NCBI GenBank assembly: GCA_013399305.1
Contig: VXAI01000195.1
Coordinates: 815,955-879,954 of the forward strand
From: Rostratula benghalensis
Lineage: Eukaryota; Chordata; Aves; Charadriiformes; Rostratulidae
Reading direction: 5' to 3'
Length of the DNA: 64,000 nt
Below, one piece after another: positions 37,781 through 48,706 of this stretch. How positions within the stretch are numbered: position 1 is the stretch's first letter; each line of letters opens with the position of its first letter. The notes below the pieces were generated by a model. The model ran no database searches. It was not told where the DNA came from and saw only the letters and a list, made by a program, of their open reading frames with translations. The position numbers and the translations under genes were made by a program.

Positions 37781-38623
37781 CTCACAGACATCACCTGCAG
37801 GCCCCTGAGAAGCCTGCTGAATGGCTGTAATGTACTATAGTAATAATGTTGTGTTCTCAATTAATCGTTAGCTGTATCTTTTAGCTGATATCCTGCTATT
37901 TTATGTATGTTCGATGTTTAGCAAAATAAATTTAGCAATTTAATTCTGCTCTCTGTTTGGTTCTGTTCTCCTCAAGCTCTGATACTTTCTCAATCTTTCG
38001 TATTATCACAGTACATGTTATTAAGCCACAAGTTCCCCAAAACACTTGGAAGCATAGTGCACAGCATCCCCAATATAAATGAATTTGACTCAATATAATA
38101 ACCACTATAGTTACAGCCTAGAATGAAAAAATAGTTCAATACTTCTATGAACTTGCAATATGCTGTCCAGTTTGTGGGGTTGTTTTGCCACTAAAATGGC
38201 AGCAAGCCACCAAGCATAAATATTTTTAGAACCTATTTAACTTTTCAGCAAATCTGCTATCAATTTTGTCATGTCCACTCAGTAGTGGACTTTATACCAG
38301 CAATAGATTCCTTTCAACTCCTAATATTTCTTTTATTCTTAACATGTTTTCATTGTCTTCATTTTTTTCCTTCTCTCATGTTTGAAATAGTATATTTCAG
38401 CTTAAAAAGTAGAGCCTTTATATAATTGCTGTTCTGTTAATTGCTTTCTCTTCCCATCTTTACGTATGTGCATGCACATAAGTGTGCAGTAACAGCCTCT
38501 GCTTGTCACCTACCCTGTAAGATATATCATCTAATGGTATTTTGTATGTACCAATCACGTTTATTGGCAAGGCATGGGCAGCTTATCAGATGGTAACTTT
38601 ATGGCTGTTAAACAGGGAAATTG
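37781..38623. other. AT-rich non-coding DNA between the 76-bp blocks
   Basis: No supportable gene. AT-rich, with T-rich runs around 38330-38400; nothing recognised. Confidence 0.4.
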
Positions 38624-38699
38624 GAGAAGGGGCAGCCAGTGACTTCAGAGTAAACATTGACTCAAACACCCAGTTAACGTGTCTTTTTGACAGGAGAGT
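38624..38699. repeat. 76-bp duplicated block, copy 2
   Basis: Second copy in the same orientation, 843 bp beyond the first. Read on the plus strand both copies are open in the same frame (GAASNFRVNIDSNTQ in copy 1, GAASDFRVNIDSNTQ in copy 2). The six substitutions are not biased to third positions, so selection on a protein is not indicated. It may be two pieces of a dispersed low-copy repeat or a local duplication. Confidence 0.85.
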
Positions 38700-39388
38700 G
38701 GTTGGGCGTTTGCATCACTCCGACAAGCAAAACAACTCATAGTTATTTATTTGGCGCAGCTGAATCACGGACCTTTGGTATCTAATTAAGCATGAAAGAA
38801 AAATCTCCCTGTGAAAAGGTATGTTCCTCTGTGCTTTCCTTCCTCATCAGTTTTGCTCCATGCTAAGACTGTCATGAAGAAGTAAGACAGCATCTCTCCA
38901 CCCTGGTCCCACATCCCCACCCCACGCTCATGCTTTCCCCCCTCCCCAGTGCCTCTCTCTCTGTGCGCTACCTTCCCTGAACTCCAGTTATACGGCTATA
39001 ATCAAACCATAACTTTTATTAAATCTGAGATTACTTTTTAATAGAATCAATTTCGTGCATGCTGATTTTCCCTTCTGCCCACGTGCTGCACTTATGTCAT
39101 TTTACTCTGGCTTCTGTCTCTGCTGACCTAAAGAGGAACGCTGGCTTTGTAGATGAGGAGCCACAGCTCTGTGCTGCATCCTTTCCTGTGGGGGAGTACT
39201 TGTCCCTTTGACCAATGTCACCAGTGCAGAAAATCTTGTTGAGGAGCATTGGGGCAGCAGGATTTGGCTCACCTTGCAGTGTTGGATGCTACTAGTAACT
39301 CTTGTGTGCCAGGAATCTTCCCCCAAAGTGAAGGATGCCCTCAATTTTCTCTTTGGCTTTCTTGCTGTACTGGAAAACCTGTGCCATA
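38700..39388. other. Non-coding DNA
   Basis: No feature supported. A pyrimidine-rich stretch lies at 38930-38960. Confidence 0.4.
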
Positions 39389-39614
39389 TCATGGAATTAT
39401 AGAATGGTTCAGGTTGGAGGGACCTCAAATATAATCCAGTTTCAACCCTCTACCCTGCGCAGGGACAACCAGCCCTGTCTGACCTTGAACATCTCCAGGG
39501 AGGAAGCAGCCACAGCTTCTCTGGACAACCTGGACCAGGGTCTCACCACCCTCGGAGTGAAAAATGTCTTTGTCAGATCTCACCTTGAAGGCATAACCCA
39601 TTGTCCTATCACAT
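39389..39614 (-). mobile_element. CR1 LINE, 3' fragment
   Basis: Starts TCATGGAATTATAGAATGG, then GGTTGGAGGGACCTCAAAT, GAACATCTCCAGGGAGGAAG, CACAGCTTCTCTGGACAACC and GGTCTCACCACCCTCGGAG, ending near CATTGTCCTATCAC. Confidence 0.94.
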
Positions 39615-42600
39615 TCTAGTTGCTTTGAAGGTCCTGGAGCTCAGAGAGGTTGAAGGCACCTGACAAGGGCTCCCATCTTTCTTGTAATGACCTACTAAAA
39701 TTCAGAAATTAAACCTAAACTGTTCATGGTGCCTGGCCAGGTCCTGTGAGGCTGCCCACTCCAGGTCAGATTGCTTCCTGGTTCTTTAAAGACTTGGCTC
39801 TAGTCCAGGTGTCTTTCTCCAAAAAGTGTTTACTGAATTTTTAAAAAGTTGGATTCCGTTCTGTTCTGAAGGCTCAGGCTCTTGGGTAAACAATAAAATA
39901 TAAATATTGTTTTATTGAATTTAGGATCTTTTGACAAAGATATTAAATCTTTAGGAATTTAAATTTAATTTTTCCAAACCAAATAAAGGTGCACTATCCA
40001 CAGTGATTTTTCAGAGGAAGTTGGAGCAGCAGTTAATGAGGCCACTGATGTGCAGATGTGCTCTTGAGGCCATGTGGGCCCCAGTATTTCCCAGCCTGCA
40101 CCCAAGAAATGCATTGAGGGCATATTGTGGTGGTTCACTGTCCAATACAGCCACCAGAAAACCCCTCATGCTCTAACTATGCCTTTTGCTTCCATCAGCA
40201 TCTTTGATATTCACATCTCACCACGCACCACGAAATAATTGTCCCAAGCACCATGCCCTGCCTCTATGATCATACCGCTCTGTAGCTGCTCTCCTCCTGG
40301 AGAAATAAAGCTGACTTTTCCCATTTGGTGAGTCTGTAAGAAAAAATACTAGCATTTTCTTCCAAGTCTGGTACCCTTCAAGTTTAAGAAGGGGAATGAA
40401 AAGTTTTGGTGTCTCTGCTCTCCCTCTCTCCCTGAATGCACTAAAATATATTCTATGGCTGAACATCTATGCAGCCAAAAGCTGCTACTTAATACACATC
40501 TGTAATTGTTCACAGCTTTTAACTGAATCCAAAACAATATCAAATGCCTATTTTCATTCAGAATTTGAAGGAAACATTAACATTATTCTTTGCAGTCTTC
40601 CCGAGATGGGAATCCAAACTCTTTTTCCTAAATAGAGAAATATTTTATGCCGTGACAAGACGATCAGAGTCTGTAGATAATCATGTAACTTTCTTCTTTC
40701 TCCGTCTTTCAAAGTCTTATTTTATCTTTTCAGCCACGACCATTGTCTCTGCATCAGCGCCTGGGAACAAAATGGATGTTTATATTTGAGATTTGTTTGC
40801 AATGCTCTTCTGTGGTCAATACCGAAAGCACAAAAACAGTTTCAGTTCCGAAGCATGAGATATATCACCAAAAGCTATATATATAAGAATGGATGTTTGT
40901 GTAGTCTTTTAAGACCTACATTCTCTTTTTTTGGCTCTGCACATTCTGTTTATTCCTGCAAAGGGTGAATTTTTTTCCAGTCTCAAAGAAATCACCTGGA
41001 CTGAGGGAACAGCACCTCTGCTGTAACTCTGCCTGTAATTAATAAAACATCTAAAGAGCCGGGAGTAACTGGTCCACTTTGAGGTCCAAAAAGAGACTTT
41101 CCAAGAATAGAAGTCTTAAAAAAATTAAAAAAACCCAAAACCACAGAAACAAAACCTGTCTGCTATACAGGCTCATATATATCTGTTGCTAGGATCTACG
41201 AGGAAGTTCAGGTTCTGTAACTATGAGCCTCCTTGCTGACTTAGCTGATGAGACATTGGAGTTGGGTGCAGGTCCAGTTTCACTGAGCTCCAGGATGAAC
41301 ACATCTACTTTCCTGAGCATGGAAAATGATAGGCTACCGCTTTTTCCATGCAGTGTCAGAGCAGCCTGAGAAAGCAGCATTTCCAATAATGATTTTTCTG
41401 GTTGTTTTTAAATCTTACTGCCTCAGGATGCAATAAGTAATTAGTTTGCTTTCTGTTGCTCTCTTCAATCAAGCACATAAATGCTGTTCGCTTCTATCCA
41501 GTTTTATTAAGTTTTCTGTCTGTTTTTTTAATTATTTGGTCAGAGGAGGATTTCTCACAAACCCATGTTGTTACCGTGTGGCTGGTTATCCAGCTTGGTG
41601 ACTTGTGAGACATTATCATCTGCCTTTGTGTTTTCCTGACATCTCGTGCCTGCCTCCGTCCCTGCTAATATCTGGCTGACAAATACCTTTTCTGCCCTAC
41701 ACCCAGGGTTATTCAGAAATCTGCATTTCGTTATTCAAGGCATCGGGACTTCTTCACCCCAATGTTACCTTCCTGGAATCAAAGACTCCTGTTGTCAGCT
41801 GTGATTGTCACTGTTTGCTACCCCTAACTGATACCACATCTCCTGGGACCTGACTGGCAGACTGGTCACAGCTCCTTCCAGATTTGGATGTGCTTGAGAA
41901 GGTGGTAGGCACCCTCGCTGCTGTCCCTAGGCACAAGGTAACCTGCTGAATGTCTAGCCAAGAAGCATCTGGGCTCCTTAATTCCCCACTGAACAAAGGC
42001 AAATGGCATCCCTTAGTCTCCGAGGAAAGCATATTTTTCAGTGACACTTTGAAGAGACCAGCCTGTCCTTCCTCTAAAGCTATCATACCATAAAACCCCA
42101 ATTTGCACACAAAACTTATGCCAATATCTCTTTTACAGTCATAGTCAGAAATGAGTTTTTTCTTGTGTTTCATTAGGACACTGACATAAAACATCATTGA
42201 AGCCTAAGAGAGTGGCATCTTTTCACATCATTACAGTTTATGGTTGTTTTCATTTCTATAGTTTTTAGAAGTCTGGTCTTGCTCCTTGCTGCTTGGAAGA
42301 TTCTACTGGTGCCCAAAATCTCTAAATCCAAAGATATTCCAGGCTGCTGTCTCCTCCCCAATAGTCTATTCACACCTCCAGTGAAAACACATCTGGGAAA
42401 AAAAGAGAAAAAAATAATTACAAAGACTGAATGGCTTTAACCCTTGTCTGGTCGGTCCTGAGTATCACGCTTCCTTAAGGCCCTCACTTGTGTCCCCATG
42501 GTGGTCCCAGGTTATTTATTCTTGGCTGACGTGGGATCTGCTTACAGGTTGGTCGGGACTCAAAGTGGCAGGCACGTAAATGATGTTGTCAACATCACTT

Positions 42601-43392
42601 CAGGAGAGATCACAGTCCCCATGGTTCACCCATTTAAAACAGTAAATGTCTATAGTACATTCAACGTAGCAATAAGAATGTCGTTTTCTTTAAAATGATG
42701 TTGATCTGTCAGAATTCCTTGGATTTTTGTATAATCATCCTTGTATCCTATTATGTACTGCAGTTTTTCCATGGGAACACACAGGATATGGATTTTTATG
42801 TGAGCTTACCAGTTTTTCGTTGCTTAGGGACATGTAGTTAGGTGGTATTTCTGGACATGTCATGTGGCCACTGACATCTTCTGTATGGATTTCCTACAGC
42901 CCTGCCCCAGAGCTATTCCTCCCAGTCTGGACCAGCCACTGCTGCTGTCCTCGCCATGTTATTCCCTTTTTTTACCATGCTGGTCTAATACGTCCAGCTC
43001 ATGATAACTCTTCCCTGTACTTTCATTCAAGCTATTTAGAACACCAATCTGAGCAGAAAGTTGAGGCCTTTTCGGCATGGAAGGTCTCACTTGGAAGGAG
43101 CATGGCACCTCTCATCCTATTTTACTCTCTTTGTCTGTTATTTCCTCCTGTTCTAGCAAGGGAACAGCACCAAAAATAGCAGCACCAATAAATAAACTTT
43201 TCAGTGATTTGTAGTAAGAACTTCCAGTGCTTCTTCCTGTGCCTGAAAATCTCTCCTCTCTACTCACTGTGTGAATTTTATCATATATTAAGGTAGGGAA
43301 TTTGACCCACACACCTAGACTTTCCCTAGAATGGAATCTTTGGGCTGCTCCATCCACAGTTCTTGCTTCATGATCCCAGGATGATATGAATG
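39615..43392. other. Non-coding DNA with open frames of uncertain meaning
   Basis: No named gene. A 129-codon minus frame lies at 41808-42197, and a 65-codon minus frame ends in PELPRRS at 41189-41386. A very strong splice-acceptor-like tract, TTTCCTCCTGTTCTAG, ends at 43157 and is followed within 40 bp by AATAAATAAA. None of these is joined to a recognisable gene. Confidence 0.4.
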
Positions 43393-43804
43393 GAGTCTCT
43401 CTGCTGTGAGGACAGTTTGAGAGAGTGGGGAGGGGTTCATCCTGGAGAAGAGAAGGCTATGGGAAGACTGTAGAGCCCATTCCAGTCCCTAAAAGTGCTC
43501 CAGGAAAGATGAGGAGGGACTCCTGATCAAGGAGGGGAGCCATAGGATGAGGGGGAATGGTTATAAATGGAAGAGGGGAGATTGAGATATCTGGGGCAGA
43601 AATCCTTTGGTGTGAGGATGGTAAGACCCTGGCCCAGGTTGCCCAGAGAAGCTGTGGCTGCCCCATCCCTGAAAGAGTTCAAGGTCAGGTTGGAGGGGGC
43701 TTTGAGCAACCTGGTGTGGTGGGGGGTGTCCCTGCCCAGGGCAGATGGTGGCAGTGGGTAGTCTTTAAGGTCCCTTCCAACCCAAACCATCCTATGACTC
43801 TATG
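43393..43804 (+). mobile_element. CR1 LINE, 3' fragment
   Basis: Plus-strand copy from a worn left edge (TGAGGACAGTTTGAGAGAG) through CCTGGCCCAGGTTGCCCAG, AGCTGTGGCTGCCCCATCC and TTTGAGCAACCTGGTGTGG to the terminus CCATCCTATGACTCTATGA. It is the same subfamily group as the copy at 2553. Confidence 0.95.
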
Positions 43805-44576
43805 AAAGTACCTCACAGAGCCGATTGAGAAAGGGTTGACTTGCACAATCTGGATAATGCTTCTCCATCCTCCTGTCCCTGTCATCCAAGATCCTTGAAA
43901 ATTGGTGGAAATATATCAGTAAATATAGTGCCTGTATAGTAATGAATATAGTGCTTACTTGGAAGAAAGCACGAGAGGAATACTAAAAGTGAGTAGTTTG
44001 GCTTGACAGAGTACAATGCATACCTAAATTCATTATTCATGTCGTCAGAATATATGCTGCTCGAAGGCGTTTTGACAATTTTCTCATTTATTTATTCTCA
44101 CTTTGAGCAAGACCACAGTGTGGTATTTGCCTAGGAAGCTGCAATGGTTCTCTAATTGTTTTTGAAATTAAAATAGTCAGAAGAACCCGGGCTTTTTTTA
44201 ATCCTAAAAATGAATATTGGTAATCGCTCTTCTACTTAGAAGCATCTTGACACATTCCTGCAAACTCTGCTGAAAACCAATGCAGGAAATTTCACCTTCA
44301 CATACATTTTGCAAACCATCATGAATGAACTTCAACACACACTAAATTTTTATTTTTATGCATCCTTGGACCCACCCCCTTACTCATATTTCTATTAAGC
44401 TCTGGAAAGGTTCTTATGTGTCAAGAAAGAAAAAATTCAGCCCCTTGGATTTTCTTTAACAGCTGCTCGCCTTGTGATGAAAAGCCCAGATAGTGGCAAT
44501 CCCTAACTAAACTTGTGGTTTTCATTTATCTACAAATTCTGTAATTTTGAAAAAAAAACAACCAAGCAAAACACCC
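43805..44576. other. AT-rich non-coding DNA before the gap
   Basis: No feature supported; it ends in an A-rich stretch where the assembly breaks. Confidence 0.45.
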
Positions 44577-45047
44577 NNNNNNNNNNNNNNNNNNNNNNNN
44601 NNNNNNNNNNNNNNNNNNNNNNNNNNNNNNNNNNNNNNNNNNNNNNNNNNNNNNNNNNNNNNNNNNNNNNNNNNNNNNNNNNNNNNNNNNNNNNNNNNNN
44701 NNNNNNNNNNNNNNNNNNNNNNNNNNNNNNNNNNNNNNNNNNNNNNNNNNNNNNNNNNNNNNNNNNNNNNNNNNNNNNNNNNNNNNNNNNNNNNNNNNNN
44801 NNNNNNNNNNNNNNNNNNNNNNNNNNNNNNNNNNNNNNNNNNNNNNNNNNNNNNNNNNNNNNNNNNNNNNNNNNNNNNNNNNNNNNNNNNNNNNNNNNNN
44901 NNNNNNNNNNNNNNNNNNNNNNNNNNNNNNNNNNNNNNNNNNNNNNNNNNNNNNNNNNNNNNNNNNNNNNNNNNNNNNNNNNNNNNNNNNNNNNNNNNNN
45001 NNNNNNNNNNNNNNNNNNNNNNNNNNNNNNNNNNNNNNNNNNNNNNN
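44577..45047. other. Assembly gap (471 N)
   Basis: An unbroken run of 471 N's. The odd length suggests a size estimated from linked reads and not a fixed placeholder. Frames reported across it are meaningless. Confidence 0.99.
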
Positions 45048-46121
45048 GTGGCAGGATAGAGCAGGAAGGGGACATATTAGCCAGCAGTTCCAGGCTCTGT
45101 GTGCGACTGCACTGGGGATAAAACAAAATCCCGCCCACGGTGGAACACAGGGAGCTGGTGGTGTCCAAATGCATAGCTCCCGAAATCTTGGGAAGCTGCA
45201 GATGGGTCTCCCCGGGACTCATGGTTGTCCTGTCGGCCAGTCCCCGACCATCACTGGTGGCTGGGATATCACTGCTGGGGTACCAGCGCCCCCCAGTGTG
45301 TGTGCCGAGGGCCACCAGCGCCTCTGTGCACCCAGACTGGTGCACCCCCCGCTCCATGGGGGTGACAGAGTGCCAGCGTGGTGACAGTGGGTCTAGCTCC
45401 TCCGCCTTCTCTGTTTTGGGGCTTGAGGGCACGCTGGTATTGACTGTCAGGGAGATTGGTGGGATCTGAGCTGCCAGACTTCCCCGGTGATTTAAAAAAA
45501 AAGGGCTGTTTGCCCACCCAGGCTCAGCAGTGATGAATGGAATTATTATATGTGCACAATTTTATCCTGCCCCCCAGCAAAACTCAGTGGTGAATTGAAC
45601 GTTGCTGGGGAAGGCTAGTGAAGCATGCGGTGCGGTGATCACATTATTCTTGAAGGAGCAGGAAAAAACTGAGGTCTGCAATAAGCAGCATTAAATACCC
45701 AAACTGGCAGGACTACAGCTCGACAGCCCCCCACCCCACTGCTGTCTTCCAGCGGGTTCCCTCCCATTGCCTTTCCATAGGTCCCAGCCACCCATAGAGG
45801 TTTCCTGTGTTCTCCCCCCAGCTTCTCTTGCACATCTCAGGTAGGAAAACTGCCTTGGGTGCTCCCTGTCTGCAGCAGAGTCACCCTGTCCTGCAGTAAG
45901 TGCTCTCTCTTGGTTGAGTTGACCAGTGGACAGTCTCTTTTCTCACCAGCCCACCACTTTCCTGCTTTGGGAGCATTGCCTGCACAGGAAAGACAAGCTG
46001 TGGAAATGACCTTTCCCACATGCCTACTGTAGCACTCAGTCAGATGCTGACCAGAGAGGGTTAATTAATGAGTACTAGTTAGTTAATACTACTAAAGCTT
46101 GCAGCCTGTGAGTCATCACTT
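45048..46121. other. GC-rich block beside the gap, then non-coding DNA
   Basis: The first 450 bp are clearly richer in GC and CpG than the surroundings and open in several frames on both strands, including a minus frame of about 128 codons running into the gap. No domain is recognisable. A CTCF-like word, CACTGGGGGGCGCTGG on the minus strand, lies at 45283-45298. The remainder has no supported feature. Confidence 0.45.
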
Positions 46122-46447
46122 GCCCCTTTTAATCCCCAAAGGGTGCTCCAGGAAAGCTGGAGAGGGACGAGGGGAGACATAGAAAGAGGGGGAAGGGTTT
46201 TAAACTGAAAGAGGGGAGATTGAGATGGGATATTAGGGGGAAATTCTTTGCTGTGAGGTTGGTGAGCCCCCAGCCCAGATTACCCAAAGAAGCTGTGGCT
46301 TCTCCATCCCTGGAAAAGTTCAAGGACAGGTTGGTCAGGGCTTTGAGCAAGCTGGTGTGGTGGGAGTTGTCCCTGCCCAGGACAAGCATTTGCACTGGAT
46401 GGGCTTTAACAGCCCTTCCAACCAAAACCACTTTGTGATTCTGTGAT
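46122..46447 (+). mobile_element. CR1 LINE, 3' fragment
   Basis: From CCCAAAGGGTGCTCCAGG through GAAGCTGTGGCTTCTCCATC, GTCAGGGCTTTGAGCAAGC and CCTTCCAACCAAAACCAC to the terminus TTTGTGATTCTGTGA. Confidence 0.95.
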
Positions 46448-46636
46448 CCCATGCTGTGGACACCCATGCTTCTCCTCTGCAGAAGTCTGGAGAGAGCTGG
46501 GTATGGCTCCTGGCACAGCATCATCAATTGGGGCACGCACCTGTTCTGGGGTCAGCAGGGGGGGGCAGCAGGTACCCATGGTGATTTATGGCTTGCAGGG
46601 CCTGCATCTGGGTGGAGGAGGGGAGAAACCCTGCAC

Positions 46637-46650
46637 CTCCTCCTCCTCCT
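46637..46650. repeat. (TCC)n microsatellite
   Basis: Four to five CCT units in a pyrimidine-rich tract. Confidence 0.8.
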
Positions 46651-48691
46651 CCCCCCTGTCCTGATTGTGGGAACCTCCAGCCTTTCCCTCTGTTGTCCAT
46701 CTGTCTCTCCGCAGAGGTGGTAAGCAGAAGCAGCAGCAGCAGGCCAGTTTGTGGATCAATGCATTTGATCTCTGGGGAAAGCTCAGGGCTCTGCTGAATC
46801 CCGACAGAGGGCCAGTGTGGGAAGAACTGCTGGGAAAGTCACAACCCTGTCCCTCACCCCTGCAGCCAGGGCTGCTGGAGCATCAGTTGAAGAAGGAGTC
46901 CCTCGGGAATAGTGGAGCATTGGGCTTAACTCTGTGCAGGCTGGGATCTGCCGTGACTCTGCGCCTGCTTCTACACATGTAACAGACACTGCTGTCACTT
47001 CTCCTTCCCACGGGAGCAACCACCACTGGCATCGTCTTGGTCCACGCATTAAAACCTCCGAGCAAGCGCTGGAGAGAAGTGGAAGAGGCTCTTGCTGTCA
47101 CATTGAGGGACCAGAGGCTGGGAAAAGAAGGCGTCAGTTTCTCGTGATGTAAAACCACCACAGGCCTCTGTTCCTTTCTTGGTGGTGCAGAGGCGGTGCA
47201 GACTGACAGACCTGCCAAGGCACTGTCACAGATTTCCTATGCAGTATTAGAGGAGCTGGGAGAGAGAGATCTTGGAGAATTTGCATTAAAAATGGTCACA
47301 TTGGCATTTGCTTTTTGCTGAACATTTCTTCTCTTCAAAGAACCATGTATTTTCTCAGGAAAAAGGCAAGGCGAGTAAGGAGCATACCGTCCCAGGTATC
47401 AGGCTGATGCTTTTGTCCCGAACAATTTTCATCTTACCCATAAAAGAACTGCATAAAGGAAAATACTGCTGAGCACACTTGGTTTGCAATTTTCCAGCCT
47501 TTAAAGGCTGGTCCCATCACTTTACTCCCAGAGCGACTTGTTCCCTGGCCCCTGAGGACACTGTTTCCTTTGCCAGATACTAATTTTCAAACCTCAGCTC
47601 TTGCAGCCTGTTCCAATAAACATCACAAGAAGGTTTCTAAATGGGGAATTTTTATTTTATTTTTTTTTTCTCCTTGAGCATTAAGACAGAGGGAAAGATT
47701 TAAAGATTTTGTGGAAAGTTAAAAAAGGATTATGCGGCACCGAGGCACCATTTGTCCAAGCAGTGGAGGTTTGGAGAGGTAGTCAAGAGTTAGACTTTGC
47801 AGGTGACCGTGGCCTGGACTGTAAAGTCAGGAATTGCTGCCATGGCAGTGGGGGTAACATTCCAGGGGCTGGTCAGCCCTCACAAGCAGTGTACGCTGTG
47901 CCCCCTGCACTCGCTCTGGTTGGTGCTTTTGCAGGGCTGGGTGTGCCATTGGGAGCCGAAGCTCGGCTCCAAAAATTTCTGCCCGGATTTTTTCAGGCTG
48001 GTATCAGGTGGTCTGAAGTCTTGCTCCTCCTTGTCCTTCCCTTCTTTCCAACATCTCTGGTAAAGCACAACTGAGCCAAGGCGGTGGCTTTAGACACTGG
48101 GAGAGGGTGATCCTCTGCGACTGCAGGGAGACTCCTGTCCGCTTCTGCTAAACTGCCAGGCTTATTAGTGATTATTTTAATTAGGCAGGAGCACTGGCTT
48201 TGCAAACAAAGAATCTGCTGGAAAGATCATTGCCTCCCAGCTGGACCCTGCTGGGCACTTTTGGGTTTGGTGGAGTGACCTGATGTGCTGGTGGTGGCCC
48301 AACTCCATCAGCCTCAGCAGCTCACGGATGGCCGACTGGCAAACCAGGGAGCAGTGTAGATGATATGGCAGCTTTGTGGGTAGAGAAAGCTGCCAAAAGG
48401 ATGCACTAAGTAGCTGAGTGTGCGAATCCCAAAAGAAAACAGAATAAAAAACCGAAACAATCTTGATCGGAAGGCGCTGTAAGAGTGTAGCCCAGTTCTC
48501 AATGAGCAGATGAGGAGGTGCCTTAGTTGCAACGTGTAAATGCCCTGACATCTGCAAGTCAAAGACAGAAAAAATGGATTTTACCAGATCAATGCTTTGC
48601 TGAGTGACTGTTGCTTAGCCAGGCAAAACAAAGAAACCCCGTGTCCTGACCTGAGGTAAAGCAGAAACAATTTTCTGTTCAGTCATTTTAC

Positions 48692-48706
48692 TTTTTTTTT
48701 TTTTTT
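48692..48706. repeat. Poly(T) tract, 15 bases
   Basis: Fifteen T's between TTTTAC and AGCTGTG. Confidence 0.85.

Noticed and set aside
37705..38699. 76-bp blocks as terminal repeats of one small transposon
   Set aside because: No target-site duplication outside the pair, and the sequence between them shows no transposon features.
40125..40180. TGTGGTGGTTCACTG as a possible third LTR start
   Set aside because: The following sequence does not continue with LTR family landmarks and no matching right end is visible.
44513..45432. Frames of 170-300 codons across the N gap
   Set aside because: Most of each frame is N; nothing can be inferred.
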